Source: Veillonellales bacterium (GTDB lineage: Bacteria > Bacillota > Negativicutes > JAAYSF01). From it: DNA of 37,298 bases. The DNA is taken from the NCBI GenBank assembly GCA_039680175.1, contig JBDKTO010000060.1:1-37298 (forward strand), read 5' to 3'. The position numbers were made by a program, and so were the translations under genes. Shown piece after piece: positions 33,761 to 37,298 of this stretch (positions within the stretch are counted from its first letter, which is position 1; each line of letters opens with the position of its first letter). The notes under the pieces were generated by a model. That model was not told the origin of the DNA, did no database searches, and worked only from the letters and a program-made list of their open reading frames with translations.

Positions 33761-33790
33761 AAAAATTAAAAACCCGGCCTAAGCCGGGTT
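33761..33790 (-). terminator. Terminator of the cold-shock gene
   Basis: AACCCGGC (33771-33778), a 4-nt loop and GCCGGGTT (33783-33790) are followed on the minus strand by TTT, AA and a further T-run. It lies 22 bp past the cold-shock gene stop. Confidence 0.9.
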
Positions 33791-33811
33791 GTTAATACAA
33801 GTGAAATAAAA

Positions 33812-34009
33812 TTATGCCTTTGTAACGTTCGCTGCCTGAGGTCCGCGTGCACCTTCGACGATATCGAACTGTACTTCCTGGCCTTCAGTCAAAGTTTTGA
33901 AACCCTGTTCCTGAATTGCAGAGAAATGTACGAAAACGTCGCCGCCATCTTCTCTTTCAATAAATCCATAGCCCTTTTCGGAACTGAACCATTTAACTTT
34001 ACCAATCAT
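33812..34009 (-). CDS. csp: Cold-shock domain protein (CspA family)
   Basis: 65 residues, a complete single cold-shock domain that binds single-stranded nucleic acid. RNP1 is KGYGFIERE and RNP2 is DVFVHFSAI, with the aromatic residues W8, F9, Y15, F17, F27 and F30 in place. Such proteins act as RNA chaperones and transcription antiterminators. AGGAGG stands before the ATG. The gene has its own strong promoter, a short leader with a small GGTCA/TGACC hairpin, and its own terminator. Confidence 0.97.
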   Translation of the reverse strand: MIGKVKWFSSEKGYGFIEREDGGDVFVHFSAIQEQGFKTLTEGQEVQFDIVEGARGPQAANVTKA

Positions 34010-34062
34010 TCTAAAAACTCCTCCTAAAATAAACTACCGGTCAAAAGATGACCACGACATAG

Positions 34063-34091
34063 AGTATAGCACTTCTGGTTATAACTGTCAA
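34063..34091 (-). promoter_or_regulatory. Strong promoter of the cold-shock gene
   Basis: TTGACA (34086-34091) and TATACT (34063-34068) on the minus strand are spaced by exactly 17 bp, about 53 bp upstream of the start codon. Confidence 0.9.
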
Positions 34092-34134
34092 TGCAAATGA
34101 AAGAAAAGCCGAGAAAAATTTCTATTTTTTCCCA

Positions 34135-34854
34135 TTATAATATTTTTGATAAAAAAGCCCTGGTCCGTTCTTCCCGGGCATGACTAAAAACAGCCTCCGG
34201 CGTTCCTTCTTCCACAATACACCCTTCATCCATAAAGAGCACCCGGTCGCCCACCTCCCGGGCAAACCCCATCTCGTGGGTAACAACCACCATTGTCATA
34301 CCTTCCCGGGCCAAAGCCTTCATTACATCCAGCACTTCATTAATCATTTCCGGATCCAGCGCTGAAGTCGGTTCGTCAAACAGCATAACCCTAGGGCGCA
34401 TCGCAAGTGCCCGGGCGATAGCCACCCGCTGCTGCTGCCCGCCGGAAAGCTGTTCCGGATAAGAATCCGCTTTATCCGACAACCCGACCTTAGCCAACAG
34501 ATCCATAGCAATCTTTGCCGCGTCACCTTTCGAAAGCTTCCGAACCCGAACCGGCGCCAGCATGATATTCTCCCGTACTGACATATGGGGAAACAGATTA
34601 AACCGCTGGAATACCATCCCCACCTCAGCCCGGACTTTATTAATATTCGCCTTATTGGTCAAAGGAATCCCGTCAACCACAATTTCTCCTTCGCTGGGCT
34701 GCTCCAAAAAATTGATGCAGCGCAGCAGCGTACTTTTTCCCGAACCGCTGGGGCCGATGACTACAACAACCTCTTTTTCCTTGATATAATTGCTGATTCC
34801 CTTCAATACATGGAGACTGCCAAATTTTTTATGGACATTTTTAATGCTTATCAT
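34135..34854 (-). CDS. glnQ: Polar amino-acid ABC transporter, ATP-binding protein
   Basis: About 239 residues. It has Walker A ([20 protein letters not shown]), the Q-loop ([20 protein letters not shown]), the signature [18 protein letters not shown], Walker B ([14 protein letters not shown]) and the H-switch ([13 protein letters not shown]), all typical of the GlnQ/HisP group. GGAGG inside the end of glnP is 10 nt before the ATG at 34854. The gene overlaps glnP by 14 nt. The substrate cannot be fixed from the ATPase; glutamine or a basic or other polar amino acid is likely. Confidence 0.95.
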   Translation of the reverse strand: MISIKNVHKKFGSLHVLKGISNYIKEKEVVVVIGPSGSGKSTLLRCINFLEQPSEGEIVVDGIPLTNKANINKVRAEVGMVFQRFNLFPHMSVRENIMLAPVRVRKLSKGDAAKIAMDLLAKVGLSDKADSYPEQLSGGQQQRVAIARALAMRPRVMLFDEPTSALDPEMINEVLDVMKALAREGMTMVVVTHEMGFAREVGDRVLFMDEGCIVEEGTPEAVFSHAREERTRAFLSKIL

Positions 34855-35506
34855 CAATTTTATACCTCCGCTCCAAATAATCCACCAAGCGGGAAATCGT
34901 CAGTGTCATCATGAGATAAATAAAGGCAACCGTCAGCCAGATTTCAAAAGAGCCGTACGTACGAGCGATAATCAATTGCCCCCGCCGGGTCAGTTCCTCA
35001 AAGCCGATCACCGAAACCAGGGAAGAATCTTTCAGCATAGCAATAAACTCATTACCCAGCGGCGGGATAATCCGCTTAAAAGCCTGAGGAAGAATCACAA
35101 AGCGCATAGTCTGAGCCCACGTCATCCCCAGGGACCGGCCGGCTTCCATTTGTCCTCTGTCAATGGATTGGATGCCGGCGCGAAAAATCTCCGCTACATA
35201 AGCGCCGCTATTAATACTGCAAGCCGTAATCGCCGCAATAAAAGGATCGATTCGCTGTCCAACAACAAGGGGCAGCGCAAAATAAATCAGAAAAATTTGC
35301 ACCAGCAGCGGCGTACCGCGAATAAAGTCAACATAAACAGCAGCAGCAGCCTTAATCAGCCAGGTTTTCGACAGACGCGCCATCCCCACAAACATCCCGA
35401 TCAGCAGGCCAAACCCCACACTCAAAGCGGTAATCTGTATCGTTACTCCAGCCCCCATCAATAACAGAGGAAAAGAACGCCCAATCAAATCAAAATCAAA
35501 ATTCAT
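34841..35506 (-). CDS. glnP: Polar amino-acid ABC transporter, permease
   Basis: 221-residue His/Glu/Gln/Arg-type permease with about five membrane segments ([38 protein letters not shown] and others) and the EAA loop that docks the ATPase ([40 protein letters not shown]). GTPLLVQIF is a family hallmark. It has its own promoter and is separated from the binding-protein gene by a terminator and 346 bp holding a heptamer array and a palindromic element. Confidence 0.95.
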   Translation of the reverse strand: MNFDFDLIGRSFPLLLMGAGVTIQITALSVGFGLLIGMFVGMARLSKTWLIKAAAAVYVDFIRGTPLLVQIFLIYFALPLVVGQRIDPFIAAITACSINSGAYVAEIFRAGIQSIDRGQMEAGRSLGMTWAQTMRFVILPQAFKRIIPPLGNEFIAMLKDSSLVSVIGFEELTRRGQLIIARTYGSFEIWLTVAFIYLMMTLTISRLVDYLERRYKIDDKH

Positions 35507-35556
35507 CGTTGATCCACCCTTATTTAAGCTAATGATGTATATTCATGCACATTCAA

Positions 35557-35585
35557 ATTATATGCACACATTTGGAGCCTGTCAA
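35557..35585 (-). promoter_or_regulatory. Promoter of glnPQ
   Basis: Consensus TTGACA (35580-35585) and consensus TATAAT (35557-35562) on the minus strand are spaced by 17 bp. The -35 box ends 5 bp from the heptamer array. It allows glnPQ to be transcribed without glnH. Confidence 0.88.
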
Positions 35586-35590
35586 TAGGC

Positions 35591-35674
35591 GTGTTTGGCG
35601 TTTGGCTCATAGCGCATGGCTCATAGCATTTGGAACTTGGCACTTGGCGGTTGGCGGTTGGCGGTTGACGGTTG
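35591..35674 (+). repeat. Twelve-unit heptamer array between glnH and glnP
   Basis: Twelve heptamers in register: GTGTTTG, GCGTTTG, GCTCATA, GCGCATG, GCTCATA, GCATTTG, GAACTTG, GCACTTG, GCGGTTG three times, ACGGTTG. GCTCATA-type and ACTTG-type words occur side by side in one register, which shows they belong to one family. The array stops 11 bp before the palindromic element. Confidence 0.94.
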
Positions 35675-35685
35675 ACGCTAAATTA

Positions 35686-35773
35686 TGTCATTGCGAGCCG
35701 CAGCGAAGCAATCTCACAGCTGCGGTTGCCTCTTCTGCGTTGAGATCGCCACGGCTAACGCCTTACGATGACA
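35686..35773 (+). repeat. Palindromic repeat element, copy 2
   Basis: An 88-bp imperfect palindrome, TGTCATTGCGAGCC to CTTACGATGACA, in the same orientation as the copy at 15583-15671. The left 30 bp differ at one position, the right about 35 bp at a few, and the middle is unrelated. As in copy 1, its left neighbour is a heptamer array. Confidence 0.9.
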
Positions 35774-35810
35774 CAACCTGGCTTCCCCGCTCACCATACA
35801 CCGCAGTTGT

Positions 35811-35843
35811 AAAAAAAATAAGCGCGACATGTGTCGCGCTTAT
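35811..35843 (-). terminator. Strong terminator after glnH
   Basis: ATAAGCGCGAC (35818-35828), ATGT, then GTCGCGCTTAT (35833-35843) form an 11-bp stem. On the minus strand it is followed by eight T residues. It starts 10 bp past the glnH stop and would uncouple glnH from glnPQ. Confidence 0.93.
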
Positions 35844-35852
35844 CCCGTTACC

Positions 35853-36632
35853 TTATTCCTGAGGCGGCTTTTTACCAAACCACTTTACGTATATTTTTTC
35901 ATACTCGCCGTTCTTTTTCAATTCATCCAACGCCTTATCAATCTTCCCGATCAGTTCGGTGTTTTTCTTGGCAGTGGCAATCCCATAATCTTCGGCGCTG
36001 AGTAAATCGCCTACAGTTTTTACATCTTTCCCGCCGGCTTTAGTAATATAGTATTCATTCACCGGATTATCATTGATGACAGCCTCTACGCCGCCGGCTT
36101 TCAGTTCCATAAAAGCATCCGGCGGAGTATTGAACTCACGGACCTTGGCATTGTTGATTTTTTGCGCTTCCTTAGCGCCGGTAGTGCCAATCTGTACGGC
36201 GATATTTTTCCCCTCCAGATCTTTAAAACTCTTCACCGCGTTATTGTCCGCTTTGACAACGATACTTAACCCGGATTTATAATAAGGTTTGGAAAAATTC
36301 ACTTTCTGGGCCCGTTCACTGTTAATTGTCATACCGGAAACGATTACATCGATATTGCCGGCTTCCAGTGCCGGAATCAGACCGTCAAAGCCCATACTGA
36401 CAATTTGAACCTCATATCCCATTTGCTTCCCAATTGCTTGGATTAAATCCATATCGAACCCAACATAAGCCTTACTTTGTTCATCCTGAAACTCAAACGG
36501 AGCAAACCCCGGTTCCGTACCCACCTTCAAGACTTTCTGGTTAGGGGCCGCCGCCTTCTGCCCGCATCCGGTCAAGCCGAAAGCAAACAGAAACATACCT
36601 ACCACAATAAGTGCAATCACCTTTTTCGACAT
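35853..36632 (-). CDS. glnH: Polar amino-acid ABC transporter, substrate-binding lipoprotein
   Basis: 259 residues. A lipoprotein signal peptide ends in the lipobox LTGC, so the protein is tethered to the membrane by lipid on that Cys. The mature part is a type II periplasmic-binding fold (VLKVGTEPGFAPFEFQDE, YVGFDMDLIQAIGKQMGYEV, GFDGLIPALEAGNIDVIVSG, MTINSERAQKVNFSKPYY, VQIGTTGAKEAQKI). The Arg in SERA and the Asp in VINDNPV are the expected amino-acid ligands. The exact substrate is uncertain. AGGAGG stands 6 nt before the ATG. It has its own promoter and terminator, so binding protein may be made in excess over GlnPQ. Confidence 0.95.
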   Translation of the reverse strand: MSKKVIALIVVGMFLFAFGLTGCGQKAAAPNQKVLKVGTEPGFAPFEFQDEQSKAYVGFDMDLIQAIGKQMGYEVQIVSMGFDGLIPALEAGNIDVIVSGMTINSERAQKVNFSKPYYKSGLSIVVKADNNAVKSFKDLEGKNIAVQIGTTGAKEAQKINNAKVREFNTPPDAFMELKAGGVEAVINDNPVNEYYITKAGGKDVKTVGDLLSAEDYGIATAKKNTELIGKIDKALDELKKNGEYEKIYVKWFGKKPPQE

Positions 36633-36669
36633 AAAAATCCTCCTTTAATTTCGCTAATTCGTATTTATA

Positions 36670-36698
36670 ATTATACATATGAGCGTATAAAATTTCAA
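36670..36698 (-). promoter_or_regulatory. Promoter of glnH
   Basis: TTGAAA (36693-36698) and TATAAT (36670-36675) on the minus strand are spaced by 17 bp, about 37 bp upstream of the start codon. Confidence 0.85.
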
Positions 36699-36717
36699 GA
36701 ACCATTTTTGAGCCATG

Positions 36718-36838
36718 ACTCATAGCGCTTGGAGATTGGCACTTGGCACTTGGAAATTGGCACTTGGAAATTGGAAATTGGGACTTGGCTCATAGCGTTA
36801 GAACGAAGGGGCTCATGGCGCATGACTCATAGTCCAAG
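36718..36838 (+). repeat. Heptamer array upstream of glnH
   Basis: Twelve heptamers in register from 36718 to 36801: ACTCATA, GCGCTTG, GAGATTG, GCACTTG twice, GAAATTG, GCACTTG, GAAATTG twice, GGACTTG, GCTCATA, GCGTTAG. After a 9-bp break a second run at 36811-36838 reads GCTCATG, GCGCATG, ACTCATA, GTCCAAG. The array lies between the glnH promoter and the terminator of the zinc-ribbon gene. Confidence 0.93.
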
Positions 36839-36847
36839 CTTCCAAAC

Positions 36848-36873
36848 AAAAAGCCCGGAAATAAATCCCGGGC
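36848..36873 (-). terminator. Terminator of the zinc-ribbon gene
   Basis: GCCCGG (36853-36858) and CCGGGC (36868-36873) form a hairpin with a 9-nt loop. On the minus strand it is followed by five T residues, then G and TTT. It lies about 33 bp past the stop. Confidence 0.82.
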
Positions 36874-36906
36874 GTAATTTATATCGTTTCAGTCACCAAG
36901 ATATCC

Positions 36907-37206
36907 CTATTCTTCGCCTTGCTCCTTACGGGCAGTAAAACAATCGCGGCAATAAATAGGACGATCATTGCGTGGTTTAAAAGGTACCTGGGTTACCGCA
37001 CCGCACTGGGCACAAACTGCTTCGTACATTTCCCGCTGATGCCCTTCGCCGCCTTCACGGCTGCGTCTTCTGGCATCACGGCATTCGCGGCAACGCACCG
37101 GTTCATTTTCAAAGCCTTTTTCTGCGTAAAACTCCTGTTCCCCCGCTGTGAAAACAAACTCTTTTCCACAATCCTTGCACTTAAGAGTTTTGTCCTGAAA
37201 AGCCAT
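36907..37206 (-). CDS. Zinc-ribbon domain protein
   Basis: 99 residues with two Cys4 zinc-ribbon units. The first uses CKDCGKEF and CRECRDAR (with the conserved FVFTAGEQEFYAEKGF between, typical of the probable zinc-ribbon family zf-trcl). The second uses CAQCGAVTQVPF and CRDCFTARK, joined by a Gly/Arg/Glu-rich linker. Small proteins with this plan are widespread in Firmicutes and related phyla; a nucleic-acid-binding role is guessed, not shown. GAGGGG stands 10 nt before the ATG. Its upstream neighbour lies outside the window. Confidence 0.9.
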   Translation of the reverse strand: MAFQDKTLKCKDCGKEFVFTAGEQEFYAEKGFENEPVRCRECRDARRRSREGGEGHQREMYEAVCAQCGAVTQVPFKPRNDRPIYCRDCFTARKEQGEE

Positions 37207-37298
37207 TAAAGAAATCCCCTCACCTTATGAAATTTAAGGACCTTTGCTTAGCCGACCTGGTCTTTGACCCCACACTCGCCTGCTGGAAGGTTTGCTAC
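37207..37298. other. Right-end spacer without a supported gene
   Basis: The last 92 bp hold the SD of the zinc-ribbon gene. On the minus strand the rest could be the 3' end of an upstream gene, but there is too little sequence to recognise one. No promoter or hairpin stands out. Confidence 0.4.

Noticed and set aside
34790-35464. A 224-codon plus-strand frame opposite glnP and the start of glnQ
   Set aside because: The product is basic and Gln/His/Asn-rich, antisense to recognised transporter genes, and spans their overlap.
1-37298. Riboswitches, T-boxes, tRNA or rRNA genes, transposases or prophage genes
   Set aside because: I looked for conserved leaders, cloverleaf-like segments and recognisable transposase or phage proteins and saw none that I could support.

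Overview
The window looks like chromosomal core DNA from a spore-forming diderm Firmicute, most likely Negativicutes (Sporomusaceae-like). The grounds are a methylmalonyl-CoA decarboxylase / propionyl-CoA carboxylase-type carboxyltransferase, a split transketolase, a DUF3231 protein, CsaB beside DUF5693, long-form HPF, and Firmicute-style SD and sigma-A signals with many GTG/TTG starts. This is inference from gene content; no rRNA or tRNA gene was seen. Nearly all genes lie on the minus strand. The exceptions are the DUF3231 gene, a biotin carboxylase and one small ORF.

Layout. 1-5.5 kb: 5' part of the carboxyltransferase gene, a DcuS/DcuR (CitA/CitB)-type two-component system, a gamma-glutamyltransferase, and a divergent DUF3231 gene. 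5.6-15.5 kb: TPM and LemA proteins, uvrC, a solo divergent biotin carboxylase (accC-like) and uvrBA, so all three excision-repair genes sit within 8.4 kb. 15.7-21.3 kb: a cell-division and envelope block in transcription order ftsE, ftsX, an EnvC-like M23 protein, ctpA and a MinJ-like PDZ protein. 21.4-28.2 kb: an M50 protease, then a tight run DUF5693, csaB, yitT and two transketolase halves. 28.3-34 kb: secA, prfB (with programmed +1 frameshift), an LmeA-like DUF2993 protein, hpf and a cold-shock gene. 34-37.3 kb: a polar amino-acid ABC transporter (glnH apart from glnPQ) and a zinc-ribbon protein.

How the genes work together. FtsEX, the M23 protein, CtpA and the MinJ-like protein form a plausible division/peptidoglycan-remodelling unit. 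CsaB with DUF5693 suggests cell-wall polymer pyruvylation. SecA and RF2 are basic secretion and translation, and HPF and Csp are stress and stationary-phase factors.

The most unusual content is intergenic. Seven separate spacers hold arrays of heptanucleotides kept in strict 7-bp register; words include GCTCATA, GCTGTTG, GCTATTA, GCCAACA, GCACTTG and GAAATTG. One array is 15 perfect copies. Two copies of an 88-89 bp imperfect palindrome (TGTCATTGCGAG ... GATGACA) sit among these heptamers, and another spacer holds a 19-bp-arm inverted repeat with 9-mer duplications. Many of these repeats abut rho-independent terminators or Shine-Dalgarno sequences, or separate parts of operons. I found no mobile-element gene, CRISPR array or defence system, so the repeat network is the best candidate for something under-described.
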